From: JBAXHO01 sp037138855
GTDB lineage: Bacteria > Patescibacteriota > Dojkabacteria > B142 > OLB20
Length of the DNA stretch: 8,448 bases
Reading direction: 5' to 3'
NCBI GenBank assembly: GCA_037138855.1
Contig: JBAXHO010000070.1
Span: forward strand, 1 to 8,448
Within the stretch, counting starts at the first letter, position 1. Each line of letters begins with the position of its first letter. A model generated the notes under the pieces. The model saw nothing but the letters and a program-made list of their open reading frames with translations. It was not told where the DNA came from and did not search any database. The position numbers and the translations under genes are program-made. Below are positions 1 to 5,582 of the stretch, piece after piece.

Positions 1-1
1 A

Positions 2-88
2 ATGCAAAAATTATTTACAAATCTATTGGGGTGCCCTTTTGATAAAGTCGGGAAAATATTATCTTGCTTAGATTATAGTGATGAATAG
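2..88 (+). CDS. Possible C-terminal end of an upstream gene (partial)
   Basis: An open frame enters at the left edge and ends at TAG (86-88), giving 28 residues from the ATG at position 2. The frame is open back to the edge, so that ATG may be internal. The residues (ending in SCLDYSDE) have an ordinary protein-like composition, but the piece is too short to assign to a family. It would be convergent with the minus-strand gene that ends at 182. It could equally be chance, since an open frame of this length is common. Confidence 0.3.
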   Translation: MQKLFTNLLGCPFDKVGKILSCLDYSDE

Positions 89-181
89 TTATTTATTCAA
101 ACTTAAATCAGCATATTACTTTTTAAATTTTTTATCAAAAAAATATTCTTAATTTCTATCAGATTTCCAATTTATCCCATC

Positions 182-1333
182 CTACCTATCATTTTTCCTG
201 ATTACCACTTGATCTCCTTCTTTTATAATAATTCCGGCATTTTTTACATACTGATAAGGCAAGAATTCTAAGGCTTGTTTTGGTGGAATGAGAGCAATTG
301 ATTTATCCAGCTGAAGGATTTTTTTATAACTAATATAGCGGCGACACTGACTATTTGATTTGATGAAATTTCTGATAAATCTTGACAGCCTGGCAGAATC
401 ATTTTGCCTTCCTTCCCAGCCAGGTTTATTGATAGAAGCTGTCTCCGGATAAGAAAATAGCATTAGACCCTGGTGATTGGAATTGACAATAACTTCTTTC
501 CATTTAGATAATTCTCTTTCAGGAACAAAAATCAGAAATTTATTTAAGGGAATACTTAACTCAATATTTGCTGCAATTTTTTTCTCCAGAAGATAAATTT
601 CTTTAACGACCTTTTGTGTAAAAGGAATAGAATTTTTTTCTAGTGTTAATAATTCTCCCACAGCATATTCATAAACATGTGTTTTATTTTTCAATTTCCA
701 AGGAGAGTAGTGACATAAAAATTCCAAATAATAAACTCCTGCTAAGATTTTCTCATCGATCAACTCCGGATTTATCCTGAAAGTTGAATTTGTAAAACTG
801 ATTATATTCTTTAAATTGATTTTAGCTTGATATTTTTTTACTTGTTTAAATATTCGCGATTTTTCCTTTTCTCTTTCCAGTTCCTCCATTTCAGCAATTA
901 CACCTACCGGCTTCATTAAATTACGTAGTCCAAAAAAATCAAGTAAAGCATCGATCTGATGCACAGCTGTAATATCCACATCGATCTTGCTAAGCTGAAG
1001 CTCATTCTTAGAAGCTCTAAATGGTACAAACAATTTTAGTGTTTCTTCCAGAAGAAATTCAGGAGATGTCAGCAAAAAAACAATCCTGCCAGGAGTACCG
1101 GGTAAGACGCTGATTTTATTATAACTAAAAGAAATGCCGTATTCTCCACCATGCATTTTCCATTTCCGCTCCTGAGATTGACCATTATCTTTGCCTAGAG
1201 ATGCGACATTTTTCACAGCTCCATCTTTAATAATATTTTCCAAAGCTTCTACTTCCGTACAATGTACCAAAAAATTACCATCAAGAAATATTTCACTTAA
1301 AGCTACCTGACTTTTTAAAAAATTGTTATTCAT
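182..1333 (-). CDS. Uncharacterised 383-residue protein, possible ADP-ribosyltransferase-like N-terminal domain
   Basis: I do not recognise this family with certainty. The N-terminal 100 residues carry the pattern FLVHCT (H24, T26), then a helix ending in IIKDGAVKN, then HGGEYGISFSYN (61-72) and LPGTPGRIVFLLTSPE (77-92). The His-x-Thr strand followed by a helix ending in a Gly turn, then a G-[IV]-[ST]-F strand, recalls the start of ADP-ribosyltransferase-fold proteins (H-x-T motif; DarT and PARP-like groups). I cannot identify the later catalytic Glu or His, so activity is unproven. Residues about 147-172 are charged and probably coiled-coil. The C-terminal half has no motif I know. There is no signal peptide or membrane segment, so it is probably cytosolic. 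The ATG at 1333 lies 6 bases from a TATAAT box, so the mRNA is probably leaderless, which supports this start. It is divergent from the HU-like/Nudix operon. Confidence 0.85.
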   Translation of the reverse strand: MNNNFLKSQVALSEIFLDGNFLVHCTEVEALENIIKDGAVKNVASLGKDNGQSQERKWKMHGGEYGISFSYNKISVLPGTPGRIVFLLTSPEFLLEETLKLFVPFRASKNELQLSKIDVDITAVHQIDALLDFFGLRNLMKPVGVIAEMEELEREKEKSRIFKQVKKYQAKINLKNIISFTNSTFRINPELIDEKILAGVYYLEFLCHYSPWKLKNKTHVYEYAVGELLTLEKNSIPFTQKVVKEIYLLEKKIAANIELSIPLNKFLIFVPERELSKWKEVIVNSNHQGLMLFSYPETASINKPGWEGRQNDSARLSRFIRNFIKSNSQCRRYISYKKILQLDKSIALIPPKQALEFLPYQYVKNAGIIIKEGDQVVIRKNDR

Positions 1334-1339
1334 AAAATA

Positions 1340-1370
1340 ATTATAAGCAATTTGGATTTAAATTTGTTAA
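1340..1370 (-). promoter_or_regulatory. Predicted leaderless promoter for the 383-residue protein gene
   Basis: Read on the minus strand, TTAACA (1370-1365) is followed after 19 bases by TATAAT (1345-1340), and after 6 more bases by the ATG at 1333. Transcription starting 7 bases past the -10 box would begin on the A of the start codon. The perfect -10 is strong evidence; the 19-base spacer is long. The -35 overlaps the -35 of the opposite promoter. Confidence 0.5.
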
Positions 1371-1391
1371 AATAAATTACTATTTTATAAT
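1364..1391 (+). promoter_or_regulatory. Predicted leaderless promoter for the HU-like/Nudix operon
   Basis: TTGTTA (1364-1369), a 16-base spacer and a perfect TATAAT (1386-1391) precede the ATG at 1400 by 8 bases. No Shine-Dalgarno sequence could fit between the expected transcription start and the ATG. Its -35 overlaps the minus-strand -35 (1365-1370), so one polymerase or one bound regulator would block both directions. Confidence 0.55.
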
Positions 1392-1399
1392 TACTTAGT

Positions 1400-2041
1400 A
1401 TGCATCCAGAATACCATCTTAAAGTTGATTTTCTAAAAATACTATTGGAAAATCTCCCAGCAAAAAAAATTATTAATTTTAATAATTTGGGAATAATTTA
1501 TGTCACTGAGCGACCTGGTTTGTCAGCACCAAATCCACAAACAGGTGCAATGATTCATATTCCAGCCCTCACTGGTTGCGGATTCCTGCCATTTGATGCC
1601 ACTGATTCAAATATTAATCTGGGAAAAATATTTACTAGAAAAGAATTTGATAAATTTATCTCTGAAACCAATTATCCGGTTTTCAATTTTATCGATCAAG
1701 AGCTTGCTGAACTTGTCACAAAGTATCAAGCCTTTCAAAAAACAGAAGTAATTAGTTTATTTAATTGTGATGGCATAAGACTGGGAATGATTACACTCAA
1801 GTTTTATCCTGGTAATACCAAAATTAATCTTAGTGGCTTTGGTACAGATGAACTTCTTATTCCAAACGATCGACAATACCTGTCTTTGCATCTTACTAGA
1901 GAAGTCTTTGCTTCAATAAATCCTTTACTACCATTTCTAAAGATCATCAAAGAACCAGATCTGAAGCTAGGAACCTATATGGATGATGACTGTGAAGTCC
2001 CTGCAGCAAATGATGTGCTAGGATTGGAAATTATTAAATGA
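1400..2041 (+). CDS. HU/IHF-like DNA-binding domain protein with novel C-terminal region
   Basis: Residues about 8-65 follow the HU/IHF fold: a helix (VDFLKILLENL), then FNNLGIIYVTER in place of the HU GFGTFSVRER strand, then the hallmark NPQTG (45-49), IHIPA (52-56) and a final F-x-P-F. In HU the Pro of NPQTG is the residue that intercalates DNA. Two things are odd. The first HU helix is missing, because an in-frame stop at 1388-1390 bars any longer start. The arm also lacks the usual basic residues: PGLSAP stands where HU has several Arg or Lys. The remaining 150 or so residues are unrecognised; residues 97-140 faintly repeat the helix-then-strand pattern of the HU core. At 213 residues it is over twice the usual HU length (about 90). 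It overlaps the next gene, a Nudix hydrolase, by four bases, so they are translated together. HU-fold ancestry is well supported; DNA binding is inference and may be lost. Confidence 0.85.
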   Translation: MHPEYHLKVDFLKILLENLPAKKIINFNNLGIIYVTERPGLSAPNPQTGAMIHIPALTGCGFLPFDATDSNINLGKIFTRKEFDKFISETNYPVFNFIDQELAELVTKYQAFQKTEVISLFNCDGIRLGMITLKFYPGNTKINLSGFGTDELLIPNDRQYLSLHLTREVFASINPLLPFLKIIKEPDLKLGTYMDDDCEVPAANDVLGLEIIK

Positions 2042-2466
2042 AACCCATCTCCCGCAAAGCAGTGATCCTGCCATATAATGATGATAATCAGATCTTAATT
2101 CAGGACCGCTCTAATATAAAAAAAACAATTAATATCCCTTGGGGCTATTTCGGTGGAGGCATCGAAGCTGGAGAAACACCGGTAATGGCTTTGATTCGAG
2201 AAGTCAAAGAAGAACTGGAATTAACAATCAATGAAAAGGATTTGAAATTTATTGGCATTTATACTGATCAGCCAATTCCAGAAAAGAAAATCATCCGCCA
2301 CGCCTTTCTTTGGAAAATCAATATCCCTATCTCCGAACTCAAATTACATGAAGGCAAGAGGATGAAGCTTGTAGCTTCTGACAAAGTAGCTGATTATATG
2401 ATTTTGGAAGCAGATAAGGAATTAGCGATTGCTGCGAATAAAATTTTAAATACTTTAGTATCCTAA
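2038..2466 (+). CDS. Nudix hydrolase
   Basis: This is a 142-residue Nudix-fold enzyme, a group that hydrolyses nucleoside diphosphates linked to another group X, such as oxidised dNTPs, ADP-ribose or nucleotide sugars. The Nudix box (G-x5-E-x7-RE-U-x-EE-x-G-U) is present: G40, E46, R54-E55, E58-E59 and L62, with Glu61 replacing the last Gly. The metal-binding glutamates are intact, so it should be active with Mg2+. The run WGYFGGGIEAGE marks the subgroup with FGGGIE in place of the more common PGGxxE. The length is normal for a single-domain Nudix protein and the substrate cannot be read from sequence. The ATG overlaps the TGA of the HU-like gene (ATGA), which points to translational coupling and a shared transcript. 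A weak purine-rich stretch (GGAAA) lies 8-10 bases before the start. Confidence 0.93.
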   Translation: MKPISRKAVILPYNDDNQILIQDRSNIKKTINIPWGYFGGGIEAGETPVMALIREVKEELELTINEKDLKFIGIYTDQPIPEKKIIRHAFLWKINIPISELKLHEGKRMKLVASDKVADYMILEADKELAIAANKILNTLVS

Positions 2467-2743
2467 CTAACTTTTTGCATAACTTTCCCAGAATTTTCAT
2501 AAATATCCTATATTTATATTGCGCCATTGCTACAAAGAGTAGTAAAATCATTTAATCTTATTAATTTCAACATGACGGATTTATTAAACCTAAAATTAAA
2601 AACTGCTTAATACAGGACTTAACTTGAGTTTAATAATTTCTAGCTTCTGTTTTATTCTCCCAGCTTAATATTGCAAAATTCCAGTTATTTCTTGTATACC
2701 CATTGCTTTTGGGGATATCTACTTACATAACTTGTTTTTTGCA
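2467..2743. other. 277-base intergenic region without a recognised gene
   Basis: This A/T-rich gap lies between the Nudix gene and the transporter. I found no convincing open frame, RNA gene or rho-independent terminator with a T run. Near its right end are a weak promoter candidate, TTGCAA (2671-2676) then TATACC (2695-2700) with an 18-base spacer, and a small hairpin at 2695-2717. It probably holds the promoter and 5' leader of the transporter gene. Confidence 0.5.
2695..2717 (+). promoter_or_regulatory. Small hairpin in the probable leader of the transporter gene
   Basis: TAT-A-CCCA (2695-2702) can pair with TGGG-G-ATA (2710-2717), giving seven pairs with one A/G mismatch and a 7-base loop. 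It lies about 27 bases before the ATG at 2744 and overlaps the weak -10 candidate TATACC. With no T run after it, it is not a terminator. A function is not shown. Confidence 0.2.
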
Positions 2744-3901
2744 ATGTATTATAAAAAAAATTACAACATCTATTTGATCACGGGATTATTCAACGTGACC
2801 AATGCGATGATATTTACAACCTATTTTCTCTATCTGACGAGTGAGCTGCATCTGTCCTACGCTATGGCAACTTTGCTGGATTTACCTTTGTTTGTCACGC
2901 AATTATTTGTGGAGCTACCATCTGGCTTCTTCGCTGATAAATTTGGTTTGAAAAAATCAGTGATTATCGGCACGATCTCGCTAGCCATTACACCATTAAT
3001 TTTCTGGTTTAGTACCAATTATTTTATATTACTCTGTAGTGGTATCTTTTATGGCGTAGGCTTTGCTTTTATCTCAGGAGCTTTCGATGCCTTAGCTTAT
3101 GAGACATTCGAAACTGAACTAAAGAAATTTATTACGATCAGGAAATTATTGCAGAATGGAGTTCATATCATAGTGCCAGTAATTACAGTTTGGGCATCAC
3201 AATTACTTGGTCTGCATATCTTTTACCTTTTTGATTTTCTTTTTAAATGTCTAATCCTGATTGTCTTGATAATTGGGGTAGAGGATGTGAAAAAAGTTTA
3301 TGAAGTTCCTAAATTCGGTCTGGAATTTATTCGAACTGGCTTTGCTTCAGTTTATTATCAAATTCGTAGATCCAAAGCAATATTTTATCAGGCAAATGCC
3401 CAATTCCTCTGGGGCATCACATCCTTTGCGATCGATGTCTTCTGGATCAAATTGATAGCACTTTCAGCCGGATACAATAATGTGGGCATTGTCTTTGCTC
3501 TTGCAAGTATTTTTGCCATCGCAGGTAATTTGATTGCCTATCGACTGAAAATCATTAAAAAAGCATTCTGGCTTACATTTTTAATTCATTCACTATTTGT
3601 GGTCTTTGCTGGTGTGTTTATCGGTGATAAGTTAGCAATTATTTGCATATTGGGTCGTAGTATATTTTTGAACATTCACGAAGTGCTCTCATCTATCATT
3701 ATCAATAAAATGATCAAAACATATAGAGCAGCGATGTTATCATTCTTTTCATTTCTATCAGGTATTGGCAGGATAATTGGAACTTTATTTATCGGAATAA
3801 TTGCCGATCATTACGGAGTAGGATCAGTCTGGATCCTCGCCGGGCTAATTCTCCTCATCATTACCTGGCAGTTATACCAGGTGCAGAAAGCGATGGAATA
3901 A
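2744..3901 (+). CDS. MFS-type transporter
   Basis: This is a polytopic inner-membrane protein of 385 residues with about 12 hydrophobic segments, the usual size of a major facilitator superfamily permease, which moves small solutes by proton coupling. MFS motif A is clear after the second helix: SGFFADKFGLKK (60-71 from this start), with the invariant Gly and Asp. A second-half counterpart, GIIADHYG, appears near residue 350, as expected from the two-fold MFS repeat. SGAFDALAYE near residue 111 resembles the SGA-(x)-(D/E)-AL-x-(Y) stretch of drug-efflux-like bacterial MFS proteins. Substrate is unknown; drug or metabolite efflux is a guess. The frame is open to a TTG at 2732 (adding MFFA), but the ATG at 2744 is preferred. 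Neither has a Shine-Dalgarno sequence. Its neighbours downstream are modification enzymes (GNAT, APH-type). Confidence 0.9.
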   Translation: MYYKKNYNIYLITGLFNVTNAMIFTTYFLYLTSELHLSYAMATLLDLPLFVTQLFVELPSGFFADKFGLKKSVIIGTISLAITPLIFWFSTNYFILLCSGIFYGVGFAFISGAFDALAYETFETELKKFITIRKLLQNGVHIIVPVITVWASQLLGLHIFYLFDFLFKCLILIVLIIGVEDVKKVYEVPKFGLEFIRTGFASVYYQIRRSKAIFYQANAQFLWGITSFAIDVFWIKLIALSAGYNNVGIVFALASIFAIAGNLIAYRLKIIKKAFWLTFLIHSLFVVFAGVFIGDKLAIICILGRSIFLNIHEVLSSIIINKMIKTYRAAMLSFFSFLSGIGRIIGTLFIGIIADHYGVGSVWILAGLILLIITWQLYQVQKAME

Positions 3902-3940
3902 CATTAAATTCTGTTAAAGCCGATATAAAATAAAATTAAT

Positions 3941-3960
3941 TCAATTTCACCCCAAATTGG
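3941..3960 (+). terminator. Stem-loop between transporter and GNAT genes, weak terminator or operator
   Basis: CAATTT (3942-3947) and AAATTG (3954-3959) form a perfect 6-bp stem around the loop CACCCC, with a T-G wobble extending it by one. TTTAAAAT follows, so the T run is poor. It could be a weak terminator for the transporter gene, or a regulatory site just upstream of a possible -10 (TAAAAT, 3963-3968) for the GNAT gene. The stem is mostly A/T, so confidence is low. Confidence 0.3.
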
Positions 3961-3993
3961 TTTAAAATACTCCTAGTTAATTGTTTAGTTGTT

Positions 3994-3997
3994 AAGG
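3994..3997 (+). promoter_or_regulatory. Ribosome binding site of the GNAT gene
   Basis: AAGG lies 7 bases before the ATG at 4005. It is the clearest Shine-Dalgarno-like site in the window, where most other starts lack one, and it supports this start. Confidence 0.45.
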
Positions 3998-4004
3998 CAA
4001 AAAA

Positions 4005-4484
4005 ATGATCACTATCAAACAAGCCCAAAAATCAGACAAAGATAAAGTATTAGCCATTCTCGATGACTTTCGCACTGTCTGTATGAGAATTATCGATCCT
4101 GAAAGTACTGAAGTGGCTACTGTTGCCAAATTGCAAGGTACTCCTGTATTTCTGGATGTGATTAATAATCCGCAAAACGGAGCTGTTTTTATAGCTACTG
4201 AAGGAGATCAGTGTATCGGAATTATTTCGATTTACAAAATTCCTCAGATTCGCAAAGGAGTTTATCGGGCTGAAATTGAAGAAATGTTTGCTGCTCCGGA
4301 GTATCATGGCAAAGGAGTAGGGGCAATGTTAATCGAGCGGGCAGAGCAGTGGGCCAGTGAAAACGGAATTAAGACTATTCAGTTAATTTCCAATTTTCAG
4401 CTCAAGCGGGCACATAATTTCTATGCTAAAATGGGCTTTAAAGAAACAAGTAAGTCTTTTGAAAAACAAGTTCAAAATTATTAG
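4005..4484 (+). CDS. GNAT family N-acetyltransferase
   Basis: This 159-residue protein has the full length of a single-domain GCN5-related acetyltransferase, which moves the acetyl group of acetyl-CoA to an amine on a small molecule or protein. Motif A reads EIEEMFAAPEYHGKGVGAML (90-109); its HGKGVG loop (101-106) matches the [R/Q]-x-x-G-x-G/A pyrophosphate-binding turn, with His at the first place. Motif B, with AHNFYAKMGFKE (136-147), is the usual C-terminal helix and strand (A-x-x-F-Y-x-x-x-G-F). The variable N-terminal 60 residues set the substrate, which cannot be told from sequence. It is probably cytosolic. It ends 35 bases before the APH-type kinase with no terminator between them, so the two may share a transcript. 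Confidence 0.92.
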   Translation: MITIKQAQKSDKDKVLAILDDFRTVCMRIIDPESTEVATVAKLQGTPVFLDVINNPQNGAVFIATEGDQCIGIISIYKIPQIRKGVYRAEIEEMFAAPEYHGKGVGAMLIERAEQWASENGIKTIQLISNFQLKRAHNFYAKMGFKETSKSFEKQVQNY

Positions 4485-4519
4485 GTTGTCAGTTTTGCTC
4501 AAGTTTATCCTTTAAATAC

Positions 4520-5458
4520 ATGTCCACTATTAAAACCAAAGTCAATTCTTCTACTTTAAAGGCAATTATTGCTGAACTCTCGCAATTTCTTCCGAGAAAA
4601 CCGAAAATTGTCCCACTTAAAAATGGAGAGATTTCACAGGCTTACTTATTGAAATTCAGAGAAAATGATTCGGACATGATTCTCCGTATCAACTCCAGAA
4701 ATGATCGTGGCTTTTTCAAAGACGATTATGCTTCTAGAAATTTCAGCCAGTTTGGTTTAAAAATTCCCGGAATTATTATTAACGGTCAAAAAGGGGAGTA
4801 CTACTTTTCTTTGTCAGAAAAATGTGCTGGTCACTTATTGGATGAAATTCCTATCGCTGAACGTCGAACTGTGCAAACTGATCTATTTCGCCAATTATTA
4901 TTACTCTTTAAAATCGCCCCGATGGGCAGTGGTTATGGCCGCTGGGATAAAACGCTCCAGGCTGAAAACGAAACTCTGGCAAAACTAATAAGATTTGATC
5001 TCCGCATTAATGAAATAGACATGATAGCAAGACCTTTTAGCGACCTGAAATTACAGGAAGCAATCCGTCAGTTGGCATTACCTCTAGGAAAATTTCTTCC
5101 CGAGGAAAGATATCTGATTCATGGTGATCCAGGTTTCCAAAATGCCTGTTGCGAAAATGGACAAATTACCGGACTTTTCGACTGGGCAGAATCAGCATAT
5201 CGTGATTTTGTCTCGGAAATTGCTTGGTTAATGTTCTGGAATAGTAATGCTCTTGATACCAGCAACGTATTTCTGAAGTTTTATCAAGCTCAACCCATTA
5301 AAGAACGACCAAAGCTTAATTTTGAAAATTATGAAAAGCGACTCCAATATGCCTTGCTGGTAATTGGCTATGGCAGTCTCTGTTTCTTTGCCAAGTCCGA
5401 ACAACCAGAGTCGTATCAAGAGACTGTAGAGATTATGAGAAAGTTAAAAATCCTCTGA
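4520..5458 (+). CDS. Aminoglycoside phosphotransferase (APH) family protein, hygromycin-kinase-like
   Basis: This 312-residue kinase-fold protein belongs to the APH/choline-kinase superfamily, which moves the gamma phosphate of ATP to a hydroxyl on a small molecule. The catalytic loop is YLIHGDPGFQN (198-208), with Asp203 as the likely base and Asn208 as a metal ligand. The metal-binding Asp follows in GLFDWAESAYRD (218-229, Asp221). The layout matches hygromycin B 4-O-kinase in several places: the N-terminal LRIN strand followed by GFFKDDYAS, the GSGYGRWD stretch near 136-143, and the IDW-x-E-A-like segment followed by a FW. All catalytic residues are present, so it should be active. Its true substrate could be an antibiotic or an ordinary metabolite. 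The ATG at 4520 has no Shine-Dalgarno; TTGTCA at 4486 is a possible -35 without a well-placed -10. It lies 35 bases after the GNAT gene. Confidence 0.9.
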   Translation: MSTIKTKVNSSTLKAIIAELSQFLPRKPKIVPLKNGEISQAYLLKFRENDSDMILRINSRNDRGFFKDDYASRNFSQFGLKIPGIIINGQKGEYYFSLSEKCAGHLLDEIPIAERRTVQTDLFRQLLLLFKIAPMGSGYGRWDKTLQAENETLAKLIRFDLRINEIDMIARPFSDLKLQEAIRQLALPLGKFLPEERYLIHGDPGFQNACCENGQITGLFDWAESAYRDFVSEIAWLMFWNSNALDTSNVFLKFYQAQPIKERPKLNFENYEKRLQYALLVIGYGSLCFFAKSEQPESYQETVEIMRKLKIL

Positions 5459-5512
5459 TAGCATTTGAGACAATCTAAGCAACAAACAAACTTTACATAT
5501 AGCATTACATTT

Positions 5513-5582
5513 ATGTTGACAATTAGATAATTATGACTATAATTCATATTGACATTTAACTTTACTCATATATTGACATAAA
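5513..5582 (+). repeat. Three direct copies of a TTGACA-centred repeat before the Fic gene
   Basis: Three copies of A-T-R-TTGACA-W start at 5513 (ATGTTGACAATTA), 5546 (ATATTGACATTTA) and 5570 (ATATTGACATAAA). Their starts are 33 and 24 bases apart. The first copy includes the -35 box of the Fic promoter, the second lies near the expected transcription start, and the third runs up to the ATG. This layout suits an operator array. Because the core equals the -35 consensus, stacked promoters are an alternative. Confidence 0.5.
5516..5543 (+). promoter_or_regulatory. Near-consensus sigma-70 promoter of the Fic gene
   Basis: A perfect TTGACA (5516-5521), a 16-base spacer and a perfect TATAAT (5538-5543) give the best promoter in the window. 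Transcription should start near 5550, leaving a leader of about 33 bases without a Shine-Dalgarno sequence. A second -10-like TATATT (5569-5574) ends 8 bases before the ATG and could give a leaderless transcript, though its spacing from the second TTGACA is only 14 bases. The Fic gene therefore probably has its own strong, repressible promoter. Confidence 0.65.

Noticed and set aside
120..150. TTTTTT-ATC-AAAAAA inverted repeat between the left-edge frame and the gene ending at 182, as a bidirectional terminator
   Set aside because: It has only A/T pairs and no G/C base to stabilise it, and such runs are frequent in this A/T-rich sequence.
2039..2041. Reassigned TGA codon (as in Gracilibacteria or Absconditabacteria)
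   Set aside because: TGA ends the HU-like, APH-type and Fic genes at sensible places, and Trp and Gly use normal codons elsewhere.
2339..2551. Open frame of 70 codons on the minus strand
   Set aside because: It lies mostly opposite the Nudix gene, whose family match is clear, and its translation has no recognisable domain.
4050..4307. Open frame of 85 codons on the minus strand
   Set aside because: It lies wholly inside the GNAT gene on the other strand and has no recognisable domain.
4486..4517. Promoter for the APH-type gene (TTGTCA plus TTAAAT)
   Set aside because: The spacer would be 20 bases and the -10 would end 2 bases before the ATG, so transcription would start inside the gene. 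Read-through from the GNAT gene is simpler.
5458..5506. ATAGCATT repeated at 5458 and 5499
   Set aside because: An 8-base repeat in A/T-rich intergenic DNA is easily due to chance, and it has no link to other features.
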